Virus record (IMG/VR): IMGVR_UViG_3300020197_000020 | Coordinates: 1 to 62,607 of that record | Direction: 5' to 3' (one strand) | DNA length: 62,607 bases | Source of the DNA: a virus | Shown here: positions 43,905-52,367 of the stretch, piece after piece | How positions within the stretch are numbered: the stretch's first letter is position 1 | Layout of the letters: every line of letters begins with the position of its first letter | Position numbers and translations under genes: made by a program | The notes under the pieces: generated by a model | Seen by the model: only the letters and a program-made list of their open reading frames with translations | The model's database searches: none | What the model was told of the DNA's origin: nothing

Positions 43905-44503
43905 TTCAACCAAACAGTTGTCGGGTCGAATGCGGTTGTATTCAAGAAATCCCAGACTTCATAATCTGGTTTTATTTCTATTGTTGCAGCTTTTAATAGG
44001 TTTGCTAACAACGATTCTAAATCTTGAATATGCCACACATCATCTAAAAGTCTTCTACCGGATGTACGTGTTTTATGGGCAACGTGATCGGCATAGGAAT
44101 ATGCAAAACCTGCAAAAGGGGGAATCATACAACCCAAACTAACTAAATTTCCTAGAATTCTTGAACAAACTTCTTTACCACCAACGGAGTGCATTGTAAC
44201 TATTGCACAAGCCGGTTTACCGACAAGATATTTAGATCCTTCTAATACAGTCATCTTTTCAAATAATTGCTGCATACTTGACCCCCAACTATCCCAATAT
44301 GTACCTGTTGAAAAAATTAATGCGTCTGCTTTTTTAATAGCACGTTTAACGCTATTCCAACAAAATGAAGGAGATAAATGAATAATTCTAACACGAACAG
44401 AATCATTTTTTTTGAGAAGCATTCGCTTAATTTTTCTTAACAACATTGAAGTATTGCCAGTTCGCCCACCTATGGCACCATTGATTATTAGGACGTTCTT
44501 CAT
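43901..44503 (-). CDS. Flavodoxin-like N(A)DPH:FMN reductase, 200 aa
   Basis: The start MKNVLIINGAIGGRTGNTSML carries the FMN-phosphate loop of the NADPH-dependent FMN reductase family. The central KADALIFSTGTYWDSWGSSMQQLFEKM is the flavin isoalloxazine contact region, and GKPACAIVTMHSVGG follows. Such enzymes pass electrons from NAD(P)H to flavin. Here it could serve radical SAM enzymes, ribonucleotide reduction or a tailoring pathway. It has an early-type promoter. Confidence 0.78.
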   Translation of the reverse strand: MKNVLIINGAIGGRTGNTSMLLRKIKRMLLKKNDSVRVRIIHLSPSFCWNSVKRAIKKADALIFSTGTYWDSWGSSMQQLFEKMTVLEGSKYLVGKPACAIVTMHSVGGKEVCSRILGNLVSLGCMIPPFAGFAYSYADHVAHKTRTSGRRLLDDVWHIQDLESLLANLLKAATIEIKPDYEVWDFLNTTAFDPTTVWLK

Positions 44504-44509
44504 TTATAG

Positions 44510-44538
44510 AGTATAAAAGAAAATATATGTAAAATCAA
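44510..44538 (-). promoter_or_regulatory. Early-type promoter, leaderless
   Basis: TTGATT (44533-44538), 17 bases, TATACT (44510-44515). The expected +1 is 44503, the A of the ATG. Confidence 0.55.
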
Positions 44539-44576
44539 ATTATTTATATTGATTTTTTTAGAATACCTCTTATTAT

Positions 44577-44786
44577 ATGGATATGGAAAAGTTTACAGTA
44601 GTTATTAAAAACGTATATAGTTCAGATAAAAGCAGATCTGTAACTATTAAAGCGGAAGACAGTTGGTTGGCCCATAAAGAGGCAAATAACTATTATAATC
44701 AGCTTAGGGAAGATGTTGTCTCCATTAAAGACAGCAAAAACAATGAAGTCTACAATCTAGAAAAAGGCTTTATTTTTGAATCCTAA
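44577..44786 (+). CDS. Hypothetical protein, 69 aa
   Basis: Starts MDMEKFTVVIKNVYSSDKS, with strand-helix-strand character (SWLAHKEANNYYNQLREDVV). A second ATG lies two codons in. It overlaps the following gene by 11 bases. Function unknown. Confidence 0.55.
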   Translation: MDMEKFTVVIKNVYSSDKSRSVTIKAEDSWLAHKEANNYYNQLREDVVSIKDSKNNEVYNLEKGFIFES

Positions 44787-45105
44787 TTTAGAAACTTTTA
44801 AGAAATATAACCAGCTTGGGGTTAGACGCAGCTACAAGCCCACTAAAAACCGGATAGAAAAATTTAAATATAATAGCGAATGGGAATCTGATCCTGACCA
44901 AAATGTATTTACACTTAGAGACTATAAATGTTGTTATATAACAATAATGAAAAATAAGCAAGGCAAATACCGCCCAACAGTTAATGGTGCCTTCCTCTGT
45001 GACCATTTAGATGTCATTGAATTACCAAAAGAATATGATACTTTAGAAGATGCCCAAAATAATGCATTTCTATTTGTAGACACAGTAACTGGAAAGAATA
45101 AATAA
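44776..45105 (+). CDS. Hypothetical protein, 109 aa, TTG start
   Basis: The TTG at 44776 lies within the end of the previous gene. The product is basic and aromatic (RSYKPTKNRIEKFKYNSEW), with a beta-like middle and a helical end (LEDAQNNAFLFVDTV). Function unknown. Confidence 0.5.
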   Translation: MNPNLETFKKYNQLGVRRSYKPTKNRIEKFKYNSEWESDPDQNVFTLRDYKCCYITIMKNKQGKYRPTVNGAFLCDHLDVIELPKEYDTLEDAQNNAFLFVDTVTGKNK

Positions 45106-45125
45106 TAAATACATGAGCGTGATTA

Positions 45126-45359
45126 ATGAATAGTTTTCATCTACAAGTTGTAGATCAAAGCGCCAGCGGATCACTTCATGTAAAGTTGATTATAGACTCT
45201 AAAGAGTCTGGCATTCTTTATTTGTCTCAAGAACAGTTAGATGCTATCAGTAGCGGTCTCAAATCATATTGCTATGAAAATGACCTTTCTTTTTCTACAG
45301 AAAATCCTTTCGATATTTCTTCCCTCGACGATCTTGAGGACGACGACGAACTAGAATAA
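45126..45359 (+). CDS. Acidic hypothetical protein, 77 aa
   Basis: A small protein that ends in a long acidic tail (ISSLDDLEDDDELE). The middle (GILYLSQEQLDAISSGLKSYCYEN) is helical. An upstream ATG at 45113 opens only six codons and may be a decoy. Function unknown. Confidence 0.55.
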   Translation: MNSFHLQVVDQSASGSLHVKLIIDSKESGILYLSQEQLDAISSGLKSYCYENDLSFSTENPFDISSLDDLEDDDELE

Positions 45360-45362
45360 ATA
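45355..45362 (+). promoter_or_regulatory. Late-type promoter box (AATAAATA), leaderless GTG
   Basis: Ends exactly six bases before the G of the GTG at 45368, predicting a leaderless GTG-start mRNA. Confidence 0.5.
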
Positions 45363-45367
45363 TATGT

Positions 45368-45574
45368 GTGAAAAAAACACATTCATCTGTTCGAGGATTC
45401 TGTGAAGAATTTTCTTCACACGTATACGAAGACACGGCCCATCATAGCATTCTTGTGAATGTAGAGCATGATTGGTTTAGTATTATGGATGGTGGGTTAA
45501 AAAAGCTCGGATATAAATTAGTTCACATGACGGAAATGCCAAAAACACTTACCTGTGTGTATTATAAGGCTTGA
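45368..45574 (+). CDS. Hypothetical protein, 68 aa, GTG start
   Basis: Starts MKKTHSSVRGFCEEFSSHVYED and ends MPKTLTCVYYKA. The His/Asp-rich centre (ILVNVEHDWFSIMDGG) might bind a metal. Predicted to start on the first transcribed base. No family recognised. Confidence 0.5.
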   Translation: MKKTHSSVRGFCEEFSSHVYEDTAHHSILVNVEHDWFSIMDGGLKKLGYKLVHMTEMPKTLTCVYYKA

Positions 45575-45597
45575 TATTTCTTTTTTTTGTTTATAAT
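45571..45597 (+). promoter_or_regulatory. Early-type promoter
   Basis: TTGATA (45571-45576), 15 bases, perfect TATAAT (45592-45597). The expected +1 is 45604, one base inside the GTG at 45603. Confidence 0.5.
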
Positions 45598-45602
45598 TAG
45601 TT

Positions 45603-46346
45603 GTGCCTAAAATACTGCTAGCGGACAAACCTGTTTTTGATGCAAAAGAACATACATATACTGACCCTAAGGATAAATTTCAGTATACTAGTGTAACAAG
45701 ATGGGTAGAAAAATTCAAATATCCTTTTGATGAAATGGATATTGCTTATAGGGTAGCCAGAAGTCAAGATGTAACAGTTCAAACCGTTTTAGATCTATGG
45801 AAGAGGAAGAGGGATGATAGTGCAAATTTTGGAACAAAAGTACATAAAGTTTTAGAGGTATTTCTTAGTAAAAACAAAATTATTGACTCTCATTACAAGG
45901 AAATAATTAACGGTTTTAAAGCGTTAAATATTTCCCTTGATACAAAGAGAAGTATGTTTGAAAACTTGGTATATAACAGGAAGTATGGTATTGCTGGAAC
46001 CTCTGATATTATTGTTCAAAACAAAGATAAAAAAACGTTTAATGTCTATGATTTTAAAACCAACAAGCAATTTAGATATACTTCTCCGTTTGGGCATCGA
46101 ATGTTAAAGCCGCTAGAGCATTTTCCGTGCTCAGAGTACCATACATACTCCTTACAGCTAAGCATGTACGCATTTCTCTATAAGCTAATGTCTGGTCTAG
46201 AACCGTTAAGATTAAAGATTTTTTGGTATGAACGCAAGGAGCCAGAAAATTATGAAAAAGTAGCCGGAAAATGGCATATTATCAATATTCCTTACATGGA
46301 AGAAGAAATATTAAAATGCTTACACCATGAAGATGCTGAAGAATAG
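45603..46346 (+). CDS. PD-(D/E)XK nuclease, second copy, 247 aa, GTG start
   Basis: KEHTYTDPKDKFQYTSVTRWV, then FGTKVHKVLEVFLSKN, then IAGTSDIIVQNKDKKTFNVYDFKTNKQF contain the His helix and the D...D-F-K-T core. The C-terminal HTYSLQLSMYAFLYKLMSG is the Q-x-x-x-Y helix. It is more distant from 4762-5409 than a recent duplicate would be. It overlaps the dCMP deaminase gene by 20 bases, so host DNA turnover into phage nucleotides could couple the two. Preceded by a TATAAT box. Confidence 0.83.
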   Translation: MPKILLADKPVFDAKEHTYTDPKDKFQYTSVTRWVEKFKYPFDEMDIAYRVARSQDVTVQTVLDLWKRKRDDSANFGTKVHKVLEVFLSKNKIIDSHYKEIINGFKALNISLDTKRSMFENLVYNRKYGIAGTSDIIVQNKDKKTFNVYDFKTNKQFRYTSPFGHRMLKPLEHFPCSEYHTYSLQLSMYAFLYKLMSGLEPLRLKIFWYERKEPENYEKVAGKWHIINIPYMEEEILKCLHHEDAEE

Positions 46347-46761
46347 AATTTCGTGGGAAGAGTATGCATTATTGTTAGCTCGTGAGGCTTCTAAGAGAAG
46401 TGAAGATCCTTTTAAAAAAGTTGGTGCATGTGCCCTTGGCTATAATAATAGGGTTTTAGGTATTGCTTATAATGGTCTTGTATCCGGTAAAAAAGTAAGC
46501 AATTCCTTTTGGCGCAATAGAGATAAAAGGCTACCTTATATTATTCATGCTGAACAGAATCTATTGAGTTTATTTAAAAGAGGCGAGGCAAGAATGATAG
46601 CTTGTACATTATTACCGTGCTCTGATTGTGCACGACTAATATGTAGTTGGGAAATACCATTAGTATGTTATTTGGACGATTATAATAGAGATAGTGGTGC
46701 TATTGAAATATTTAAATTTTACAATACGAGACTAAAAAAACTTAGTTTAACTGGAAAATAG
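46327..46761 (+). CDS. Deoxycytidylate deaminase, 144 aa
   Basis: WEEYALLLAREASKRSEDPFKKVGACAL, then YIIHAEQNLLSLF (zinc His and catalytic Glu, H-A-E-x-N) and LLPCSDCARLIC (P-C-x-x-C) are the signatures of dCMP deaminase. The enzyme turns dCMP into dUMP for thymidylate synthesis, which suits an AT-rich phage. It is shorter than T4 Cd (193 aa), keeping the core. It shares an mRNA with the nuclease. Confidence 0.88.
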   Translation: MKMLKNRISWEEYALLLAREASKRSEDPFKKVGACALGYNNRVLGIAYNGLVSGKKVSNSFWRNRDKRLPYIIHAEQNLLSLFKRGEARMIACTLLPCSDCARLICSWEIPLVCYLDDYNRDSGAIEIFKFYNTRLKKLSLTGK

Positions 46762-46770
46762 TTTTCTAGA

Positions 46771-46778
46771 CATAAATA
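46771..46778 (+). promoter_or_regulatory. Late-type promoter box (CATAAATA)
   Basis: Ends seven bases before the ATG at 46785. Confidence 0.5.
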
Positions 46779-46784
46779 TGGTAT

Positions 46785-47528
46785 ATGGCCGTAGCAACAA
46801 TTTCTGTTAATTTCGCAACTTTATCTGACGCACGCGCTGGTACTAGTACAGTAACAAGTATCAATCCCAAGCAGTTAAAAGATTTATTTAATAGCGCCAA
46901 TAACATGTACGATATTAGCGTTAAGAGCATTACAACAAACGGTAACGTTACAATTAATGGCACGGTAAATGCCTCTGCAGGATATGCAGGTAATTTTGTT
47001 GCTTCTGGAACAATATCAGGCACAGGCTGGGCTGGTAATCTTGGAGTTACCGGTAATATTTCTGCTACTCAAGGGTGGAACGGTAATTTAACGGTCACAG
47101 GTAGTATTTTTGCTTCTAACGGATATGCTGGTACCCTCTCGGTAACAGGTAATATTCAAGCCACCCAAGATATCATTGCATATTATTCTGATAAAAGATT
47201 AAAAAACATTAGCGGTAATATTTCTGGTGCTCTAGAAAAAGTAAACAAGCTAAACGGCATATATTATACTAATAATGATGTGGCAAACTCTTTTGGCTAT
47301 AATGATACAGAAAACAAAGTCGGTTTAATAGCTCAAGAGGTGAAAGAAGTTTTACCAGAATCCGTAAAACTAGCTCCGTTTGATTCAGACGGAAATAGTA
47401 AGAGTATTTCCGGTCAAAATTATTTAACTGTTCAGTATGATAAGATTGTTCCTTTACTTGTTGAAGCAATAAAAGAGCTTACAGCAAAAGTTAAAGATTT
47501 AGAAGCATCTAAGACGTTGGAGAAGTAA
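46785..47528 (+). CDS. Tail fibre protein with S74 intramolecular chaperone, 247 aa
   Basis: The first half is beta-repeat fibre (GYAGNFVASGTISGTGWAG, GWNGNLTVTGSIFASN). The C-terminal third is a Peptidase_S74 chaperone domain: YYSDKRLKNIS with the self-cleaving Ser, NKVGLIAQEVKEVLPESVKL, LTVQYDKIVPLLVEAIKEL. This domain folds the trimer and cuts itself off. The late box is one base off the common leaderless spacing. Confidence 0.88.
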   Translation: MAVATISVNFATLSDARAGTSTVTSINPKQLKDLFNSANNMYDISVKSITTNGNVTINGTVNASAGYAGNFVASGTISGTGWAGNLGVTGNISATQGWNGNLTVTGSIFASNGYAGTLSVTGNIQATQDIIAYYSDKRLKNISGNISGALEKVNKLNGIYYTNNDVANSFGYNDTENKVGLIAQEVKEVLPESVKLAPFDSDGNSKSISGQNYLTVQYDKIVPLLVEAIKELTAKVKDLEASKTLEK

Positions 47529-47529
47529 C

Positions 47530-48291
47530 ATGCCGACAACCGGCAATAATCTGTCATTAAATCAGCTAGCAGCTGCTACAGGGCAAGCGGTTAAAGGTCT
47601 TTCTAATGCCGCTGGTGGAACAGGCCCAAATATAAATATATCACATTTTACGATCACCGGTGTTACAACCCCTACCTGGAATGTAGCTACTGTAGCTTAT
47701 GGCGGCAATTTTACCGCGTCCGGTAATTTTTCAGGAGCAGGATCAAGATTTGGTAGAATAAGTTCAAGAGATGCAAATTTTACCTGGGGAACTACACCTG
47801 CAGGATCATCAGTGGTTTCAACAGCAGGCTTTCAAAGAACGTTTAACAACGCTTATAACCCAGGCGGCACATCATGTTCTTCCTCAGCGGTAAGAACTGT
47901 TACATTAAGATTTAATGATGGGTTTAATGATGATGCAACAAATTATAATGCTACATTAGTAACCGGTAACATAACACTTTATTCGCCCCCAGCACCTTCT
48001 TTCTCTGTTACAGGGAAAACACAACCCCCTCGACCTTGTAACACAGGCGGCGGTTGTGGAGGCTTATGTCGAGGAGCATCTATTTCTGTTAGTAGTACAG
48101 CAGGTAATTGGCAAGGTGTTGCCGGTGGTTCTGTAAACTACTATATTAATGGTGGGTTTGCCGGGTCTAACGGAGGAGGTGGGTTCACCTATACCAATCT
48201 TTGCGGTAACACGTTATATTCGCTGTACGTGCAAAACTCTTATAGCTGTAATAGCAGTACACAAAACGTCACCACCCCAGCATACATTTAA
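47530..48291 (+). CDS. Beta-rich virion protein, 253 aa
   Basis: It begins with two codons of the previous stop region shared. Composition is Gly, Ser, Thr, Asn, with Ig- or jelly-roll-like strands. Cys pairs (GTSCSSS, CNTGGGCGGLCRG) near the centre and NLCGNTLYSLYVQNSYSC at the end suggest disulfides or metal binding. It follows a self-processing fibre in the same late transcript, so a fibre or decoration protein is likely. Confidence 0.6.
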   Translation: MPTTGNNLSLNQLAAATGQAVKGLSNAAGGTGPNINISHFTITGVTTPTWNVATVAYGGNFTASGNFSGAGSRFGRISSRDANFTWGTTPAGSSVVSTAGFQRTFNNAYNPGGTSCSSSAVRTVTLRFNDGFNDDATNYNATLVTGNITLYSPPAPSFSVTGKTQPPRPCNTGGGCGGLCRGASISVSSTAGNWQGVAGGSVNYYINGGFAGSNGGGGFTYTNLCGNTLYSLYVQNSYSCNSSTQNVTTPAYI

Positions 48292-48325
48292 TCTGGATTA
48301 TTTTGTTATTAAGCTAATATAATAT

Positions 48326-49264
48326 ATGAGCGTAGACTTAACCTTTTTTAAGTCAAATCCAAACAATATCTTAAGAGTCAAAAGAACAGGTTCATCAAGA
48401 TCGCATGTAATTATTGACTTTGTTAAGAATAACAAAAGCCTTCTTTCCGGAAAAGAATACAACGTTAAAGATTATGAAAGTATAATGTGTTATAGTGTAA
48501 GCCCTAATATAGATGAATTAAAATATTATTTAAAAAATAAAAAAAAGAACGACTATCTCGAACTTAATGATAAGCTCGATCACTTTTATATTGCACGTGC
48601 ATTAAAACTACCAATAGCAAAAATCTTGGAAAAAGATAAGGATAAAATAGTAAAAAGCTTTTATAAAATATACATTTCGTTTTTGAAGCAGTATTATGTA
48701 GAAGAGCAAGATTTAAAGAGAATTAAAAAGACTGTTAGTAATATTAGTGATTTTTCCATATTACTTCAATATCTTCCGTATGACAGTGAATATAAGAATG
48801 GTAAGAAAAGAGTTATTGTATTAGACAGAATTCGCAAATGGCTTTATTCCTATTTTTACCCCGGTTGTCTTCCTTTTATTGAATTATATGATAAAGAGCT
48901 TATATGGGCGCAAAATATTATGCAAACACTTTTACCTTTAAATTTAGAGTATGCCTATCTTAATATAGGTAGTGGTATTAAATTTGATGAGGCTAAAGAT
49001 ATATGGAGAGGTCTTATTAGAAGCAAATACGAAACAGCTATTAAGCTTTTATCTGAAGAGGAAGCAGAAGCCAAGGAAATTGACGACCAGGAAACGATTT
49101 TAGAAATAAATTTATTAAGAGAGAAGCTTAAGACTGTTGTTGAGGCTTTAAGGTTTGATTCAGTAAAAAGTATTCAAGAATTAATTATGTTTTGGCCAGA
49201 AGAGCTTTCACCCGGGCCTCAAATTACTATTGACCCAGTTGGCCGGTCTTTAGTCTTTAGATAA
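48326..49264 (+). CDS. Hypothetical protein, 312 aa, with C-terminal W-P box
   Basis: A charged helical protein. The C-terminal SIQELIMFWPEELSPGP is repeated in pattern (SISEIIKTWPSYLQPEP) by the protein at 60455-61324, which also shares the long helical E/K region just before it. These look like a small phage-specific family. The 3' end overlaps that of the convergent radical SAM gene by 15 bases. Function unknown. Confidence 0.6.
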   Translation: MSVDLTFFKSNPNNILRVKRTGSSRSHVIIDFVKNNKSLLSGKEYNVKDYESIMCYSVSPNIDELKYYLKNKKKNDYLELNDKLDHFYIARALKLPIAKILEKDKDKIVKSFYKIYISFLKQYYVEEQDLKRIKKTVSNISDFSILLQYLPYDSEYKNGKKRVIVLDRIRKWLYSYFYPGCLPFIELYDKELIWAQNIMQTLLPLNLEYAYLNIGSGIKFDEAKDIWRGLIRSKYETAIKLLSEEEAEAKEIDDQETILEINLLREKLKTVVEALRFDSVKSIQELIMFWPEELSPGPQITIDPVGRSLVFR

Positions 49265-50629
49265 ATAGCCCTTAATTATATTAATTAATCCTTCCAGCAT
49301 AGTTTTATAAGGCTCAGGGTAAAACAATAAACACTTTAAATATTCGATAATTTTCTTTAATTCTTGCTTTGATAATGTTTCTATACAAAACTCAGGTATG
49401 AGTACATCATTAGTATGATTAATTTTTTCCATTGATAGACCATTCCATACATATTCTTCTTTACCGTTTTCATGAATCCCTTTAATTCGACTCCCCAGGG
49501 GGCCATGTACAGTATTAATATATAAACGTAATTTGTTTTTAACACAAAAATCGACTATTCTATGGGTTTCATAAATATTTTGAATTAGCGGGCAAAACAG
49601 AAGCGAATATAATCTATTAAGCGAAAGCAATTTTTCTATATTTTTTTGTACCATGTTAAAATTACCATTTTTTCTAATAAAATTATAATTAGATTCTGTT
49701 AAAGAATCTATAGATAGCAATATACCCATATTGGGAAGTTTTGCAAATAAATCTTCTATTCTTTTGTTTAAAATAGAACCATTTGTAGTTACAAGAACAG
49801 ATATATTTGGATTAATTTCTGCTATACTATCCCATATTTTATAATATAAAGGTGTTAAAAACGGCTCACCGCCTAGAAAATTTGTCGTTGTTAAATGAGG
49901 TATAAATTCTTTAAGTTGATTGACAAAAGCATCATCATAGGGTGATATTAGTTGTGGTAGTTTTTCCCTATTTTTTCTTATAGAAGATGACCACTTTCCA
50001 CCACACATAATGCATTCGTAATTACAAACTGTTCCAAATTCAAAATCCATATTTACCGGCATATCATTGTATATACTAGAACGCCATGAATTAAACTTCT
50101 TAATTAATATATTTTTGTTTAATGCAAGAATGCCTTTATAACACAAATCACAGCCTTTTGTAAAATCTAACTTAGATAATGCAGCTATTAAATCTTTTCT
50201 CTCTGTGCTATTCCACATTTCTTTTATAGTTTTGTTGGGGTAGCTACCTAAGACATGCTGTCTATTATAACAGCATACATTGACATTTCCTGTAGAATCA
50301 AAATTAAGCGATGTATATGGTGCACAGCAAATAGGAGGCTCTCTATGTATAATGTTTTCTTCTTTTAACACTTGTATGTTGGTTAGTAGTTTTTCCCTTT
50401 CAGATTCTCTATAGAGATTATCTATTGCTGTATCTACAAACTCCTTATAGCCATAAGTGTCACACAACCACACAACAGTCTCAATAGGATTATCCACCTC
50501 ATCAAGACTACCGTCGTGCGGGTTAATTCTTACCGACATTGCTTTAAATTGCTCTGTAGAAAAAGGTGCTTGTCTTTCTTGTTTTATTGCTAAAAACAAA
50601 TCAATTATTTTTTCTGGAAATTTAGACAT
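49250..50629 (-). CDS. Radical SAM enzyme with N-terminal cysteine cluster, 459 aa
   Basis: CNYECIMC (about residues 202-209) is the CX3CX2C site for the catalytic 4Fe-4S cluster, followed by FLGGEPFL (GGE motif) and a TIM-barrel-like stretch. Before it, ICCAPYTSLNFDSTGNVNVCC and CDLC supply extra cysteines of SPASM/twitch type, here N-terminal instead of C-terminal. Such enzymes cut S-adenosylmethionine to modify peptides, sugars or cofactors. It overlaps the GT8 gene by eight bases on the same strand. Confidence 0.82.
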   Translation of the reverse strand: MSKFPEKIIDLFLAIKQERQAPFSTEQFKAMSVRINPHDGSLDEVDNPIETVVWLCDTYGYKEFVDTAIDNLYRESEREKLLTNIQVLKEENIIHREPPICCAPYTSLNFDSTGNVNVCCYNRQHVLGSYPNKTIKEMWNSTERKDLIAALSKLDFTKGCDLCYKGILALNKNILIKKFNSWRSSIYNDMPVNMDFEFGTVCNYECIMCGGKWSSSIRKNREKLPQLISPYDDAFVNQLKEFIPHLTTTNFLGGEPFLTPLYYKIWDSIAEINPNISVLVTTNGSILNKRIEDLFAKLPNMGILLSIDSLTESNYNFIRKNGNFNMVQKNIEKLLSLNRLYSLLFCPLIQNIYETHRIVDFCVKNKLRLYINTVHGPLGSRIKGIHENGKEEYVWNGLSMEKINHTNDVLIPEFCIETLSKQELKKIIEYLKCLLFYPEPYKTMLEGLINIIKGYLSKD

Positions 50630-51443
50630 ATATCTTACTTTTTTCTACGTAACTATCAAAAATGTATTTTAGCTTGTTAATTATTAGTTTACTAGATGTT
50701 GCATTTTTTGTTATTTCATCCTTTACAAATTCTTCAAAACACTCTTCTGCTTTATCTGAATGCCACGGCTTAACAAAACCATGATATTGAATAATATGTG
50801 CATCTTTTAAGGATTGTACAGAGGCTATAGATGAAACCACATTATATTTTTGCGGAAGGTAGAATACATCACCGGCGAAACACACATTAAATACAGGCTG
50901 ATCACTCGACCATGATTTTTCGGATGCTAATTTTATTAAAGATTGCTTGTACTTAGGCTTTAAGAATTTTTTAGAAAATGACATTAAACCACAATTAAAT
51001 CTTTTGCGATTTTGTTCTATTGGGCTGTTTGGCTCAATCTCAGGAATGCCTAAATATTTTTCACACGCAGAAAACAAATGTTTATCTTCCCATAGCTCCT
51101 TAATATCATTAAGAAATACCATATCACTATCAAATATAATAATACGATCATACCCTAAATTCCCCATCTCAAATACATCAAATCTGTAGTATAAATTATA
51201 TCCCCATTTTTGGGTAGTAGGTAGGCACCCACTATAATCATTATTCTTAGCATTAATAACAATAATGTTTTTATAAATTTTTTTAAGTGTTAAAATATTT
51301 TTTTCTGATAAACTACCATCTGATAACAATATTATATCACCATCGAACCATGGATTACTTTCTTTTAAACTAATCAAAAAAACTTTCATACTAAGCACAA
51401 AACTATCGTTAAGAGCCAATAACATAGCAATCTTTTTATTCAT
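50622..51443 (-). CDS. GT8-type glycosyltransferase, 273 aa
   Basis: IAMLLALNDSFVLSMKVFLISL, then RIIIFDSDMVFLNDI (DXD motif), then RFNCGLMSFSK and IIQYHGFVKPWH (H-x-x-G-x-x-K-P-W) define a family-8 retaining glycosyltransferase. It would transfer Gal, Glc or a related sugar from UDP-sugar. It is coupled to the radical SAM gene. Another GT8 lies at the right edge of the window. Confidence 0.85.
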   Translation of the reverse strand: MNKKIAMLLALNDSFVLSMKVFLISLKESNPWFDGDIILLSDGSLSEKNILTLKKIYKNIIVINAKNNDYSGCLPTTQKWGYNLYYRFDVFEMGNLGYDRIIIFDSDMVFLNDIKELWEDKHLFSACEKYLGIPEIEPNSPIEQNRKRFNCGLMSFSKKFLKPKYKQSLIKLASEKSWSSDQPVFNVCFAGDVFYLPQKYNVVSSIASVQSLKDAHIIQYHGFVKPWHSDKAEECFEEFVKDEITKNATSSKLIINKLKYIFDSYVEKSKIYV

Positions 51444-51482
51444 TAATAAATAATTTAGTCAAAAACAATTTTATTTCAATGT

Positions 51483-52367
51483 ATGCCTAAAATATCTATA
51501 GTAATGCCAGTTCGCAATAACGAACAGTATTTAGATGAATCAATACAGAGTATTCTAAATCAGACAGAAAAGGACTATGAATTTTTAATATTTGCCGATA
51601 GATGTAATGAAGTAACACTATTTAAACTCTCTCAATACAAAGACAGTAGAGTTAAAATCATTTCTAACCCTAGCATAAAGGGCATTACAGACTCGTTAAA
51701 CTTTCTTATATCTAATGCATCGTCTAATATAATAGCCAGACAGGATGCAGATGACATTTCTTCTTTAGATAGACTAAAAATATTTTTTGACGAAAATCAA
51801 AAAACTCATCTTACTACTAGTAATTTTTTTATTAAAGTAGACAATCAATTAACTTTACAAAAAAAATCTAATCTTCACGTTGTAAATTTGTTTAATTTTT
51901 TATTTTTCTATAATTTTGGAGCCCATGGGCAGTTATTCTTTAATAAACAGTTTTATAATTCACAATTTAAATATTGTCAAGATTATGAACTCTGTAGTAG
52001 TATTTTAAGAGAGAATTTTAAAGATTTTTATTTGATTGAAAAACCGATCTATACGTATAGAAAGCATAACAATTCTATTTTTAATAATCACCGGTCAAAA
52101 CAAGTTTATTTCTCTCTTTTAACATCTCAAGAAAATATTAGGCATTTTTTAGGCCTTAATCCACCTCTCTGTAAAGTAAAAGATATGCGTAACTTTTTCT
52201 TAGAACATAAGAAGCCTGTACATACTAGCGAGACACTCTTTTTATCGATGACAAAGACTATACTTGAAAGATTTAAAAGTCTTTTTTGTTCTTCTGATAT
52301 AGAGAAAAATGCAGTAGACGAAACATATTACAAAGCCTATAATTCTACTTTTATTAAATCACAATAA
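51483..52367 (+). CDS. GT2-type glycosyltransferase, 294 aa
   Basis: ISIVMPVRNNEQYLDESIQSIL, then ASSNIIARQDADDISS (DXD-like QDADD) and YRKHNNSIFNNHRS are the family-2 landmarks. There is no membrane segment. It is convergent with 52337-53026, sharing a 31-base overlap at the 3' end. Acceptor unknown. Confidence 0.85.
   Translation: MPKISIVMPVRNNEQYLDESIQSILNQTEKDYEFLIFADRCNEVTLFKLSQYKDSRVKIISNPSIKGITDSLNFLISNASSNIIARQDADDISSLDRLKIFFDENQKTHLTTSNFFIKVDNQLTLQKKSNLHVVNLFNFLFFYNFGAHGQLFFNKQFYNSQFKYCQDYELCSSILRENFKDFYLIEKPIYTYRKHNNSIFNNHRSKQVYFSLLTSQENIRHFLGLNPPLCKVKDMRNFFLEHKKPVHTSETLFLSMTKTILERFKSLFCSSDIEKNAVDETYYKAYNSTFIKSQ

Noticed and set aside
45113-45133. ATG at 45113 as gene start
   Set aside because: It opens only six codons before a stop, while the frame from 45126 is 77 codons long.
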